The translations under genes were made by a program, and so were the position numbers. From Verrucomicrobia bacterium LP2A (lineage in GTDB: Bacteria; Verrucomicrobiota; Verrucomicrobiia; Methylacidiphilales; Methylacidiphilaceae), in the NCBI GenBank assembly GCA_000526255.1, contig JAFS01000001.1:1054001-1118000 (forward strand): DNA of 64,000 bases, given 5' to 3'. Under the pieces are notes generated by a model. The model worked only from the letters and a program-made list of their open reading frames with translations, did no database searches and was not told the origin of the DNA. This document shows positions 1 to 8,941 of the stretch, in pieces (within the stretch, counting starts at the first letter, position 1; each line of letters opens with the position of its first letter).

Positions 1-683
1 AGCTGATCGGAGGGCTGGTGAAGGAGGTCGGCCGGCTGGTCAATGTCTCCTCCGAGCGGCTTTCGCCCTCGATGCTGGCCACGGTCCGCTTCGCGCTCCG
101 CCAGGCGGCCGACAGCCTCCCCAACGAGGAGACCGCACTCCCCATGCTGCTCAGCTTTGCGGCCACCTTTGCGGGTATTGCGGCAGAAAACATGTCCCGC
201 GACGGCGGATGGCTCTTCCTCGAAATGGGACGGCGGCTCGAGCGCGGAGAGGCGATGGCGGAGAGCCTCGCCATCCTGTTCGACGCCCCTCCCGAGAGGC
301 TTGAGCCGGGCATGGCGCTCAGCATCGAGCTGGCCGATTCGGTCTTGAGCTACGATCTGCGCCATGCGGGCATCCTCTCCCCCGGCCCCGTGCTCTCCAT
401 GGTCCTTGCCGACCTCTTCAACCCGCGTTCGCTCGCCTTCCAGTGCGCAGCGCTGCGCGCCTGCCTCGAGGGCCTGGGCGCCGACGACGACGCGGAGACC
501 GTCCACCAGCTGCAACGGGAGGTCACCAACCTGGTCGGTGTCGCCTCCGGCCTGGGCGAGCCTCTCCAGGAGGCCGCAGCCAGGCTCCGCCTCCTCTCCG
601 ACCGGATGCACCGGCGCTTCTTCGCCCTGCTGCCCGAAGCGCACTCCCTCGAGGAAAGCGAAGTCCGCGACCCCGCGCCATGA
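1..683 (+). CDS. alpha-E (DUF403) domain protein, 5' partial
   Basis: The reading frame is open to the left edge, so the N-terminus lies outside the window; about 226 residues are present. The all-helical sequence, with motifs such as 'ENMSRDGGWLFLEMGRRLE' and 'LRHAGILSPGPVLSMVLAD', matches the alpha-E domain. That domain occurs alone or C-terminal to a circularly permuted ATP-grasp domain, and the cut-off part could be that ATP-grasp. Its stop overlaps the start of the transglutaminase gene (ATGA). The order alpha-E, transglutaminase, transglutaminase-DUF2126 is a recurrent bacterial cluster of unproven function, suspected to handle peptide or amide bonds. The family assignment is confident; the biochemical role is not known. 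Confidence 0.8.
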   Translation, partial: LIGGLVKEVGRLVNVSSERLSPSMLATVRFALRQAADSLPNEETALPMLLSFAATFAGIAAENMSRDGGWLFLEMGRRLERGEAMAESLAILFDAPPERLEPGMALSIELADSVLSYDLRHAGILSPGPVLSMVLADLFNPRSLAFQCAALRACLEGLGADDDAETVHQLQREVTNLVGVASGLGEPLQEAAARLRLLSDRMHRRFFALLPEAHSLEESEVRDPAP

Positions 684-1552
684 CCCTCTACCGGCTCCAC
701 CACACCACGGTCTACGACTACACCGAGGCAGCGGTTGTCCTGGGCACCCATTTCCTCCACCTCTTGCCGCGCGAACGCCCCGGCCAGACCGTCCTCGCCG
801 CCCGGCTCGACATCTCCCCGATTCCCGACAGCCGGCGCGACGAGGTCGATCATTTTGGCAATTTGACCACCACGGTCTCGATTACCGGAGCACACCGGGA
901 GTTCCGGGTAGTCATGAGCGCGACGGTCGAACTGAGCCAGCCGGCCCTTCCGTCCGCCACCCCCCCCTGGGAGGAGATCGCCGCCCGCAGCCTCAACGAT
1001 GTCGATCTGGTGGAGTTCTGCTTGCCGAGCGCGCTGGCGACACCCGACGGGGAGATCGCGGCCTATGCCGCCGGCAGCTTCCCCCCGGGCCGACCCATCC
1101 GGGAGGCGCTGCTCGACCTCAACGGGCGCCTCCACGCCGACATGACCTACGAGCCTGGGGCGACCGGCAGCTCCACGACCGCCTCCCAGGCGTTCGCCGG
1201 CCGCCGAGGCGTCTGCCAGGACTACGCCCATCTCATGCTCGCCTGCCTCCGTGCGCTCGGGCTTCCGGCGCGCTACGTCTCCGGCTACCTGCGCACCCAG
1301 CCGCCGCCCGGACAGGATAAGCTCCGGGGTGCGGACCAGTCTCACGCCTGGATTTCCGCGTGGGCGGGACCGGAGGCGGGCTGGATCGACCTCGACCCGA
1401 CCAACCGCCTGCTGGTCCGAGACGAGCATGTGACCCTCGCCTGGGGGCGCGACTTCCACGACGTCTCTCCCCTGCGAGGCATCATCGTGGGCGGCGGAAG
1501 CCACACGGTGCGGGTCCAGGTCGATCTCGATCCGCTCCTGCTCCCTCTTTGA
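680..1552 (+). CDS. transglutaminase-like cysteine protease family protein
   Basis: This 290-residue protein starts at the ATG that overlaps the preceding stop. It begins with the bacterial transglutaminase N-terminal beta region ('LYRLHHTTVYDYTEAA'). The papain-like core then has the catalytic Cys in 'RRGVCQDYAHLMLACLRALG', the His in 'GADQSHAWISAW' and the Asp in 'GWIDLDPTNRLL', so the triad is intact. The short C-terminal part 'HDVSPLRGIIVGGGSH' is typical of this subfamily. No signal peptide is visible, so it is probably cytoplasmic. It sits between the alpha-E gene and the larger transglutaminase-DUF2126 gene, and the three are probably co-transcribed. The substrate is unknown. Confidence 0.88.
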   Translation: MTLYRLHHTTVYDYTEAAVVLGTHFLHLLPRERPGQTVLAARLDISPIPDSRRDEVDHFGNLTTTVSITGAHREFRVVMSATVELSQPALPSATPPWEEIAARSLNDVDLVEFCLPSALATPDGEIAAYAAGSFPPGRPIREALLDLNGRLHADMTYEPGATGSSTTASQAFAGRRGVCQDYAHLMLACLRALGLPARYVSGYLRTQPPPGQDKLRGADQSHAWISAWAGPEAGWIDLDPTNRLLVRDEHVTLAWGRDFHDVSPLRGIIVGGGSHTVRVQVDLDPLLLPL

Positions 1553-1649
1553 TCGGCCAAATTGTCGTGCCGCCCCGGCGCGAGCCGAAATTCCTTTCCA
1601 AAGTCCTCCCGCCGTGCTGACTTTCTCCCGGAACCAACCAGGAGACCCC

Positions 1650-4600
1650 ATGTCGATCCACGCCGCGCTCACCCACCACACCTCCTACCGCTACGACCGC
1701 CCGGTGCTGCTAGACCCGCAGATCGTCCGGCTCCGCCCCGCCCCGCACAGCCGCACCCCGATCCTCTCCTACTCCCTGCAGGTCGCCCCCAAGCCCCATT
1801 TCCTCAACTGGCAGCAGGATCCACAGGGCAACTTCCTGGCCCGCCTGGTCTTTCCGGAGCGGGTGACCCACTTCGAGGTGACGGTCGACCTGGTCGCTGA
1901 CCTGGAGACGATCAACCCCTTCGATTTCTTCTTGGAGCCGCAGGCGGAGTCGTGGCCTTTCGCCTACGATGAGACGCTCTCCGACGAGCTGGCCCCCTTC
2001 CGGATCGTGCAGGAGCCCGGTCCACTGCTTGCCGCGCTCCTGGCCGAAACGCGACGCCGTTTCGGAGGCCCGCCGCCGCGGACGGTCGACATGCTGGTCG
2101 CGATCAACCGCACCCTCCATGAGCGGATTGCCTACGTGGTCCGCGCGGAGCCCGGCGTCTACGCCCCAGAGGAGACGCTCGCTCTGGCCCGTGGCTCCTG
2201 CCGCGACTCCGCCTGGCTACTGGTCGCCCTCCTCCGCCATCTCGGCTACGCGGCCCGCTTCGTCTCAGGCTATCTCATCCAGCTCGCCGCTGACACCAAG
2301 CCCGTCGACGGCGGCCCTGCCGGTCCGGAGGTCGACTTCACCGATCTCCATGCCTGGGCCGAAGCCTACCTGCCCGGAGCCGGATGGGTCGGGCTCGACG
2401 CCACCTCGGGGCTCTTCGCGGGCGAAGGCCATATCCCCCTGGCCGCGACCCCCTCGCCCCAATCGGCCGCCCCCGTTTCCGGCAGCTTCTCCGTCGAGGA
2501 GGGCGCCGAAAGCCACTTCACCTTCGAGATGAAGGTGCGGCGCATCTCGGAAACCCCGCGCGTCACCAAGCCCTACACCCCCCAGCAGTGGCAGGAGATC
2601 CTCGCTCGGGGTGAGGCCGTCGACGCGGCGCTCCGCGAGACCGACGTCCACCTCTCGATGGGCGGGGAGCCCACCTTCGTCTCCGCCACCGACCGCGAAG
2701 CTGCCGAATGGAGCCGCGAGGCGCTCGGGCCAACCAAGCGGATCTACGCCGGGCGGCTCCTCCGAAAGCTTTTCCCGCTCTGGGGGCCCGGGGCGGCCCT
2801 CACCTCCGGGCTGGGCAAGCAGTATCCGGGCGAGCCCCTGCCGCGCTGGGCCCTCCATGCCCACTGGAGGGCCGACGGCGAACCCGTCTGGAACAATCCC
2901 GACCTGCTCGCCTCCGATGACGATACCGATGATGCGACGGCAGCGGATGCCGAGCGGTTCGCCCAGGCGCTGGCCGAACGGCTGGGCGTACCTCCCGATC
3001 TCGTCCGCCCGGCCTACGAGGACATCCATTACTACCTCTGGCGAGAAGGGCGGCTTCCGGCGAACATCCTCGTCGAGGACGCCAAGTTGCGCGATCCGCT
3101 CGAGCGCACTCGCTTCGCCCGGATTTTCAGCCGGGGGCTCGCCGCCCCGGTCGGCTCGGTCCTTCCCCTGCGCCGATCGCTCTGCGGCGGGCGGCCCTGC
3201 TGGGAATCGGCCCGCTGGTTCTTCCGCGACGATATCCTCTTTCTCATCCCCGGCGACAGCCCGATCGGGCTCCGGCTCCCGCTCGGCAGCCTCCCTTGGG
3301 TCGAACCGGAGCGGATCGAAGAGGAGTACGAGCTCGACCCGCTCGCCCTGCGGGAACCCTTCCCTCCGCGCACAGAGACCCCGGGACCGGGACCCGAGGA
3401 GCCGGGGATCGTCCGGACCGCCCTTTGCGTCGAACCGCGCGGCGGTCGCCTCCATGTCTTCTACCCACCGCTCTACGACGCCCTCCACTGGGTCGAGATC
3501 ACTGCCGCAGTCGAGGAGACGGCCGCAGCCTTTGGCCGCAAGGTCGTGCTCGAGGGCTACCTGCCGCCCGAAGACCCGCGGCTGATCCACTTCTCCGTGA
3601 CCCCAGACCCTGGGGTGATCGAGGTCAACATCCACCCGGCAGCGAGCTGGGGCGAAATGGTGGAACGGACCCGCCAGCTCTACGAGGCGGCGCGCGAGGT
3701 CGGGCTCTCGGCCGAGAAGTTCCTGCTCGACGGCCGTCACGTCGGCACCGGCGGCGGCAACCATATGGCGATGGGAGGCCCAACGCCAGCAGAAAGCCCC
3801 TTCCTCCGCCGGCCGGACCTCTTGAAGTCGCTCCTCGGGTTCTGGCACAACCACCCTTCTCTCTCCTTCCTCTTCTCGGGCCTCTTCATCGGCCCCTCCT
3901 CCCAGCATCCCCGGGTCGATGAGGCACGGGAGGACGCGGTCAACGAGCTCGAGATCGCCTTCCGGCAGACGGGGCGGCTGGCGCAGACCCCTCCCTGGCT
4001 GGTCGACCGGCTCTTCCGGATCTTCTCGGGCCTCTTCGTCGACCCCTCCTCCCAGCATCCCCGGGTCGATGAGGCACGGGAGGACGCGGTCAACGAGCTC
4101 GAGATCGCCTTCCGGCAGACGGGGCAGCAGGCACAGACCCCTCCCTGGCTGGTTGACCGGCTCTTCCGGAACGTCCTCTGCGACATGACCGGGAACACCC
4201 ACCGGACCGAGTTCTGCATCGACAAGCTCTACTCCCCCGAGAGCGCGTCCGGACGGCAGGGTCTGGTCGAGTTCCGCGCCTTCGAGATGCCGCCCCATCC
4301 GGAGATGTCCTCGGCCCAGATACTCCTGCTCCGCTCTGCGATCGCCGCCTTCTGGAAGCAGCCCTACGAACGGAGGCTCGTCCGCTGGGGCGCCCGGCTC
4401 GACGAGTTTTTACTCCCCCACTATGCCGAGGCCGACTTCCGGGACGCTCTCGAGGAGTTGGGGGGCTACGGCTTCCCCCTCGAACCCGATTGGTTCGCTC
4501 CCCACATCGCCTTCCGCTTCCCCAAGCTTGGCGAGGTCACGGTTCGCGATCTCCAGCTCGAGCTCCGCCAGGCGCTCGAGCCCTGGCATGTGCTGGGCGA

Positions 4601-5057
4601 GGAGCCTGCCGCCGGCAGTACGGCCCGCTACGTCGACAGCTCGCTTGAGCGGCTCCAGGTCAAGGTGGACGGCTGGGTAAGTGAGCGCTATCTCCTCGCC
4701 TGCAACGGAGCCGCCCTGCCGCTTCAGCGGACCGAAACCCAAGGCCAATATGTCGCCGGGGTCCGCTACAAGGCCTGGCAGCCCTATTCGGCGCTCCATC
4801 CGACCATCCCCGCGCACGGACCGCTCGTCTTCGATGTCTACGACCGCTGGAACGGCCGGAGCCTGGGGGGCATGACCTACCATGTCGTACACCCAGGAGG
4901 GCGCGCCAACCTGGAGCTCCCGATCAACGCAAACGCCGCCGAGGCCCGCCGCCGCGTCCGCTTCTGGCCCTTCGGTCACACTCCCGGCCCATGCCCCGAG
5001 CCACAGCCCCTCCCCGGCCCCGAAGAACCGCGCACGCTCGATCTGCGGCGACGGTAG
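1650..5057 (+). CDS. transglutaminase / DUF2126 two-domain protein
   Basis: This 1135-residue protein starts at an ATG 5 nt after an AGGAG. Residues about 1-290 form a transglutaminase domain with Cys in 'ARGSCRDSAWLLVALLRHLG', His in 'DLHAWAEAYLPGAGW' and a following Asp. The rest is DUF2126, with hallmark stretches such as 'DVHLSMGGEPTFVS', 'HVGTGGGNHMAMGG' and 'NTHRTEFCIDKLYSP'. This architecture is standard for the third gene of the alpha-E/transglutaminase cluster. Residues about 741-840 are odd: a 50-residue block beginning 'FSGLF' is present twice in tandem with only a few changes, where family members normally have one. The frame is preserved, so the gene may still be expressed, but folding of the DUF2126 domain could be affected. 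Confidence 0.88.
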   Translation: MSIHAALTHHTSYRYDRPVLLDPQIVRLRPAPHSRTPILSYSLQVAPKPHFLNWQQDPQGNFLARLVFPERVTHFEVTVDLVADLETINPFDFFLEPQAESWPFAYDETLSDELAPFRIVQEPGPLLAALLAETRRRFGGPPPRTVDMLVAINRTLHERIAYVVRAEPGVYAPEETLALARGSCRDSAWLLVALLRHLGYAARFVSGYLIQLAADTKPVDGGPAGPEVDFTDLHAWAEAYLPGAGWVGLDATSGLFAGEGHIPLAATPSPQSAAPVSGSFSVEEGAESHFTFEMKVRRISETPRVTKPYTPQQWQEILARGEAVDAALRETDVHLSMGGEPTFVSATDREAAEWSREALGPTKRIYAGRLLRKLFPLWGPGAALTSGLGKQYPGEPLPRWALHAHWRADGEPVWNNPDLLASDDDTDDATAADAERFAQALAERLGVPPDLVRPAYEDIHYYLWREGRLPANILVEDAKLRDPLERTRFARIFSRGLAAPVGSVLPLRRSLCGGRPCWESARWFFRDDILFLIPGDSPIGLRLPLGSLPWVEPERIEEEYELDPLALREPFPPRTETPGPGPEEPGIVRTALCVEPRGGRLHVFYPPLYDALHWVEITAAVEETAAAFGRKVVLEGYLPPEDPRLIHFSVTPDPGVIEVNIHPAASWGEMVERTRQLYEAAREVGLSAEKFLLDGRHVGTGGGNHMAMGGPTPAESPFLRRPDLLKSLLGFWHNHPSLSFLFSGLFIGPSSQHPRVDEAREDAVNELEIAFRQTGRLAQTPPWLVDRLFRIFSGLFVDPSSQHPRVDEAREDAVNELEIAFRQTGQQAQTPPWLVDRLFRNVLCDMTGNTHRTEFCIDKLYSPESASGRQGLVEFRAFEMPPHPEMSSAQILLLRSAIAAFWKQPYERRLVRWGARLDEFLLPHYAEADFRDALEELGGYGFPLEPDWFAPHIAFRFPKLGEVTVRDLQLELRQALEPWHVLGEEPAAGSTARYVDSSLERLQVKVDGWVSERYLLACNGAALPLQRTETQGQYVAGVRYKAWQPYSALHPTIPAHGPLVFDVYDRWNGRSLGGMTYHVVHPGGRANLELPINANAAEARRRVRFWPFGHTPGPCPEPQPLPGPEEPRTLDLRRR
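3871..4170 (+). repeat. in-frame tandem duplication, 2 x 150 bp
   Basis: Two direct copies of a 150-bp unit abut at 4020/4021. They begin identically (TCTTCTCGGGCCTCTTC) and end identically (CTCTTCCGGA). The copies differ at only a handful of bases, changing IG to VD near the start and RL to QQ later. The period is exactly 50 codons, so the DUF2126 frame continues through. The near identity suggests a recent duplication, or an assembly artefact. Confidence 0.9.
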
Positions 5058-5122
5058 GGAGCAGTGAGAGCTTGGAAGGGGCAAGCCGGTCCCGCCCGGA
5101 TCGGCGGGCCGATTCCAAGCGA

Positions 5123-6115
5123 TCACCGTCCTTCCTTGGGCACAAAAAAGCAGTGCTCCCCGATGAGCCCGAGGATTTCGTTCCATGCCTGCTCCTCGCT
5201 CTCCTTTGCCGGATCGAACGTCTCCGCGGCAGCAAAGAGGCTTTCCGCGAGCTCCTTGGCATCCCGCTTGCCCTTGTAGCCGACCTCCCGGTTCTGCTCG
5301 AGGATCCGGCTCCAAGCGGAACGGACCGACTTCCAGAAGGGACCGGTCTTTCGGAGGTAGCGATCCGCAGCCGGAAAGTCGGCTCCGCTCCCCTTGCCGT
5401 AGGAAATGACGCCAAGCTCCCGGGCCAACACCGCCTCCCCCCCTTCTCCCCGGCTCACCTTGTCGTTCTCCTCCTCGAGGATCCAGCCACCTCCAAAGAC
5501 CAGCTGATGCATCACCGAGCGCAGGAGGTCGTAATCCGACCTTCGGGTGATCTCGCGCCGGGGAAGCGGCCGCCATAAGGGATGGGAGACCCATTCCGAA
5601 ATGCCTTCCGCGTGGCTCCATCGTCCATAGCCCGCATACCGGGGCGCATCGTCGACATTCCAGACCGTCTGGGTCCAGCTTCCTTCGACCTCCTTAGGAT
5701 CCAAATCAAGGGAGCTCCATCTCCCCTTCCCGGCATACTCCCAGAAGGAGCTCCTCTGGTAGTCCCAATCCTGCCTCCAGTGCTTGGTCACCGCACCCTT
5801 CGCATCTACGAGCAGGTGCTGGAGCGCGATATGCCCGCCCTTGTCCTCGAGGACGACCACCTTTTCGAACCCGCCGATCTTGTACGGAGGACGGAGCACA
5901 TACCCGGGCTTCCAGGACAAAATCTCCTCGAACCGGTAGGCGACCCGCCACTCTCCGGCCATCGACAGGATGGCCTTGCGATCTGCTTCGAACGAAGCCC
6001 CCCCGGGAACGGCAGCTGGAGGCTCCGCTGGGCGGGGAGGCACCTCCGCGCCAAATGCGGGCACTGCGGCCGCACCGACGAGAAGGAGAGCCAGGACGGA
6101 GGAAGCCCGTGCCAT
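5123..6115 (-). CDS. DUF6607 family exported protein
   Basis: This 330-residue protein has a clear N-terminal signal peptide (a hydrophobic run to about residue 22, ending 'VPAFGAE'). The mature part contains 'SMAGEWRVAYRFEE', 'GGHIALQHLLV', 'KHWRQDWDYQ' and 'VWNVDDAPRYAGYGRW'. These are characteristic of DUF6607 proteins, which have no established function. The expected location is the periplasm or outer membrane. It is transcribed away from cydAB, with about 180 bp between the two starts. The family call rests on recalled motif similarity. Confidence 0.72.
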   Translation of the reverse strand: MARASSVLALLLVGAAAVPAFGAEVPPRPAEPPAAVPGGASFEADRKAILSMAGEWRVAYRFEEILSWKPGYVLRPPYKIGGFEKVVVLEDKGGHIALQHLLVDAKGAVTKHWRQDWDYQRSSFWEYAGKGRWSSLDLDPKEVEGSWTQTVWNVDDAPRYAGYGRWSHAEGISEWVSHPLWRPLPRREITRRSDYDLLRSVMHQLVFGGGWILEEENDKVSRGEGGEAVLARELGVISYGKGSGADFPAADRYLRKTGPFWKSVRSAWSRILEQNREVGYKGKRDAKELAESLFAAAETFDPAKESEEQAWNEILGLIGEHCFFVPKEGR

Positions 6116-6294
6116 ACGATTGCGATGATACGCTCCCGCGCAAGCCAGCGCGAACCATTGGCAATCCGCCGTGGGCGGCCTTGCCTGGGCTCGCCCAAAG
6201 GAGCGCCAGCCACTTTTTCATCGCCGGGGGGTAGCCAATCTTTTAGCCTCAAAGCCGTCCTGGGATTCTCTCGGGGCCTTCGCCAGCAAGCTCC

Positions 6295-7617
6295 ATGACG
6301 CTGATCTACGACCGGCTCCAGTTCGCCTTCACGGTCAGCTTCCACTACCTCTTCCCCCAGCTGACCATGGGGCTCGCCCTCTTCTTGGCCCTCTTCCAGA
6401 CGGCGGCCATCGTAGGGAAGGACCCACTGGCCGACCGGGCGCTCCGGTTCTGGAGCAAGATCTTCGCGATCAACTTTGTCTTTGGGGTCGTGACCGGGAT
6501 CGTCATGGAGTTCGAGTTCGGCACCAACTGGTCAGGCTTTTCTCGCTTCGCCGGGGAGACGGTCGGGCAGATGTTGGCGGTCGAAGGGACCTTCGCCTTC
6601 TTCCTCGAAAGCTCCTTTCTCGGGATCCTCCTGTTCGGGCGAGAGCGGGTGGGAAAGGGCCTCCAGCTCTTGGCCGCCTGGATGGTCTTTCTCGGGACCT
6701 GGCTCTCGGGCTTCTTCATCATCGGAGCCGACGCCTGGATGCAGCATCCGGTCGGCTACACGGTGGGGCCTGATGGGGTTGCCCATCCGAGCAGCCTTTG
6801 GGCTCTGTTGTTCAACCCCTGGGCCTTGACGCAATATGCCCACAACATGGCCGCTTCGGTGGTCACCTCCTCGTTCGTAGTCGCCGCGGTCGGTGCCTTC
6901 TATCTTTTGAGCGGCATCCACCGGGAGGCGGCTTCCTACTTCCTGCGGCGGGGAGTCCTCCTGGGTCTGTTGAGCACCCTCCTGGTCATCTTCCCGACGG
7001 GGGACCGGGAGAGCCAGCAGGTCTTCGCCGCGCAGCCGACCAAGGCGGCGGCGATGGAGGGGCTCTTCCAGACCGAGAAGGGGGCCCCGCTGATCCTGAT
7101 CGGTCAGCCCAACTTGAAGTCCGAATCCTTGGACAACCCGATCTTCGTGCCCGATCTCCTGAGCTTCCTCACCTACCACCGCTTTGCGGCGGATGTCAAA
7201 GGGCTCGAAGCCTTTCCGCGAAGCGACTGGCCCGACAACATCCCCCTGGTCTACTACGCCTACCATATCATGGTCGGTCTCGGGACGGTCTTCGCCGCGA
7301 TCATGGTCGCGGCGGGGGTCATGCTCGCGGCGGGCCGGCTCGGGCAGAGCCGCTGGCTTTTGTGGACGATCCTGCTGACCGTCCCGTTTCCCTACATTGC
7401 GACCACGGCCGGCTGGATCACCGCCGAGGCCGGACGGCAGCCCTGGCTCGTCTACTCCCTCTTCCGGACCGTCCATGGCACCTCCCCGGGAGTCAACGCG
7501 GGGAATGCCCTTTTTACCTTTCTCGGCTTTCTCGGGCTCTATCTCTTCTTAGGTCTCCTCTTCGTTTTCCTGATCGGGAAGCGGATCGTCGAGGGGCCTC
7601 CGGGAGAGTCGGCGTAG
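6295..7617 (+). CDS. cydA: cytochrome bd-type ubiquinol oxidase subunit I
   Basis: This 440-residue integral membrane protein oxidises quinol and reduces O2 to water together with CydB. The N-terminus 'DRLQFAFTVSFHYLFPQLTMG' carries the conserved His that binds a high-spin haem. The quinol-oxidation loop includes 'GDRESQQVFAAQPTKAAAMEG', and the 'ITAEAGRQPW' motif is present. The protein is about 80 residues shorter than E. coli CydA because the Q-loop lacks the C-terminal insertion. That places it in the short-loop class, which includes the cyanide-insensitive oxidases (CioA). cydB follows after 9 nt. Terminal oxidases of this type support growth at low O2 or under inhibitor stress. Confidence 0.95.
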   Translation: MTLIYDRLQFAFTVSFHYLFPQLTMGLALFLALFQTAAIVGKDPLADRALRFWSKIFAINFVFGVVTGIVMEFEFGTNWSGFSRFAGETVGQMLAVEGTFAFFLESSFLGILLFGRERVGKGLQLLAAWMVFLGTWLSGFFIIGADAWMQHPVGYTVGPDGVAHPSSLWALLFNPWALTQYAHNMAASVVTSSFVVAAVGAFYLLSGIHREAASYFLRRGVLLGLLSTLLVIFPTGDRESQQVFAAQPTKAAAMEGLFQTEKGAPLILIGQPNLKSESLDNPIFVPDLLSFLTYHRFAADVKGLEAFPRSDWPDNIPLVYYAYHIMVGLGTVFAAIMVAAGVMLAAGRLGQSRWLLWTILLTVPFPYIATTAGWITAEAGRQPWLVYSLFRTVHGTSPGVNAGNALFTFLGFLGLYLFLGLLFVFLIGKRIVEGPPGESA

Positions 7618-7626
7618 GCCAATCCC

Positions 7627-8667
7627 ATGGAAACTCTCTGGTTCGTTCTCTTGGTCGTCCTCGTCGGAGGCTATGTCGTCCTCGACGGATTTGACTTCGG
7701 CATGGGAATCCTCCTCCCCTGGCTCGCGCGGACCGAAGGGGAAAAGCGGATGCTCTACCGGGCGATCGGCCCCGTCTGGGACGGCAACGAGGTCTGGCTG
7801 ATCGCAGGAGGGGGACTCCTCTTCTTCGCCTTTCCGAAGGCCTATGCCTCGGCCGCGAGCGGCTTTTACCTGGCGATCATGATCTTTCTCTGGGTGCTCA
7901 TCTTGCGGGGGATCGCGATCGAGATCCGCTCCCAGCTCACCCATCCGCTCTGGCACAGCTTCTGGGATGGGATCTTCTTCCTGGCAAGCCTGCTGGCCGC
8001 CCTCGTCCTCGGAGGGTTTCTCGGGAACCTGGTGACCGGCATTCCGATCGAGGAGAGCGGAAGCTGGTTCTTGCCGCTCTGGACCTATTTCGTCCCCTCC
8101 TCCCGCCACGGGATCTTCGACGCGCTCACCCTGCTCTTTAGCCTGCTTTCGGCGGTGAGCCTCGGCCGCCACGGGGCGACCTTCCTGATCGTAAAGACCG
8201 AGGGGGAATTCCGGGAGAGGATCCGGCAGCTCGCCCTTCAGCTGTGGAAAGCCGAAGTCGCCCTCGTCCTCCTCTCGGTCGTCCTCATGCTCTCGACCCG
8301 TCATCTCTTCCTTGCGCGGTGCGCGCACCGGCCGCTCGGCGTGGCCTTCCTCGCGCTGGCGGCTCTCTCGCTCCCCCTGGTTCTCTTCTTCCTTCGACGC
8401 CAGCGGGAGCTTCTCGCCTTCGTCTGCTCCTCGCTCTTTCTCCTTGCGGCTATCGGGGCGACGGCGGTCGGCCTCTACCCCTACCTCTTGCTCTCTTCCC
8501 TGGATCGGGCCAAGAGCCTGACCATCTTCAACGCGGCGGCCAGCACGCCCACCCTCCGGATGGGGCTCCTCTGGTTCGGGATTGGCGCCCTGCTGATCCT
8601 CGGCTACACCTTCCTTTCGTATTGGAGCTTCCGCGGGAAGGTGCGGAGCGAGGGCGAAGGCTACTGA
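7627..8667 (+). CDS. cydB: cytochrome bd-type ubiquinol oxidase subunit II
   Basis: This 346-residue polytopic membrane protein is the partner of the upstream subunit I. The N-terminus has the family signature 'YVVLDGFDFGMGILLPWL', followed by 'IGPVWDGNEVWLIAGGG'. The length is that expected for CydB. It lies 9 nt after cydA, so the two form one transcription unit. No small CydX-type gene could be recognised in the roughly 60 bases after the stop, although such peptides are short and easily missed. Confidence 0.95.
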   Translation: METLWFVLLVVLVGGYVVLDGFDFGMGILLPWLARTEGEKRMLYRAIGPVWDGNEVWLIAGGGLLFFAFPKAYASAASGFYLAIMIFLWVLILRGIAIEIRSQLTHPLWHSFWDGIFFLASLLAALVLGGFLGNLVTGIPIEESGSWFLPLWTYFVPSSRHGIFDALTLLFSLLSAVSLGRHGATFLIVKTEGEFRERIRQLALQLWKAEVALVLLSVVLMLSTRHLFLARCAHRPLGVAFLALAALSLPLVLFFLRRQRELLAFVCSSLFLLAAIGATAVGLYPYLLLSSLDRAKSLTIFNAAASTPTLRMGLLWFGIGALLILGYTFLSYWSFRGKVRSEGEGY

Positions 8668-8797
8668 GGCGACTGCCGGCCGAAGAGAGCGGCTTGGGGC
8701 GCCTTCAGCGGGAGCCGCAACGCCTTGGCGCATGGCCGTCCCCGAATCTCAGGGAATCCTGCTGCCACCGAACGACCGCTCAATCCTTTCGACGCCG

Positions 8798-8826
8798 TTG
8801 GCATCCTCTCCGGTTCGTGGTAGATT
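8798..8826 (+). promoter_or_regulatory. sigma70-type promoter for the bicupin gene
   Basis: TTGGCA (8798-8803) and TAGATT (8821-8826) are separated by exactly 17 bases. The -35 box matches consensus at 5 of 6 positions and the -10 box at 4 of 6. They lie about 115 bases before the likely ATG at 8942. This is a pattern match only. Confidence 0.4.
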
Positions 8827-8941
8827 GAGTTTTAGCTCACTCTTCTCGGGCGCCGGACGCTCCCGTCTGGAAAGGGGAGCGACCCGGGCCCGGTGGCCGG
8901 GTCACGCAGCCGAGCGGGGAATAGTCGCGGAGGATAGACCG

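Noticed and set aside
2265-4298. Minus-strand open frame of 677 codons opposite the DUF2126 gene
   Set aside because: The plus strand encodes recognisable transglutaminase and DUF2126 motifs throughout; the antisense product has none.
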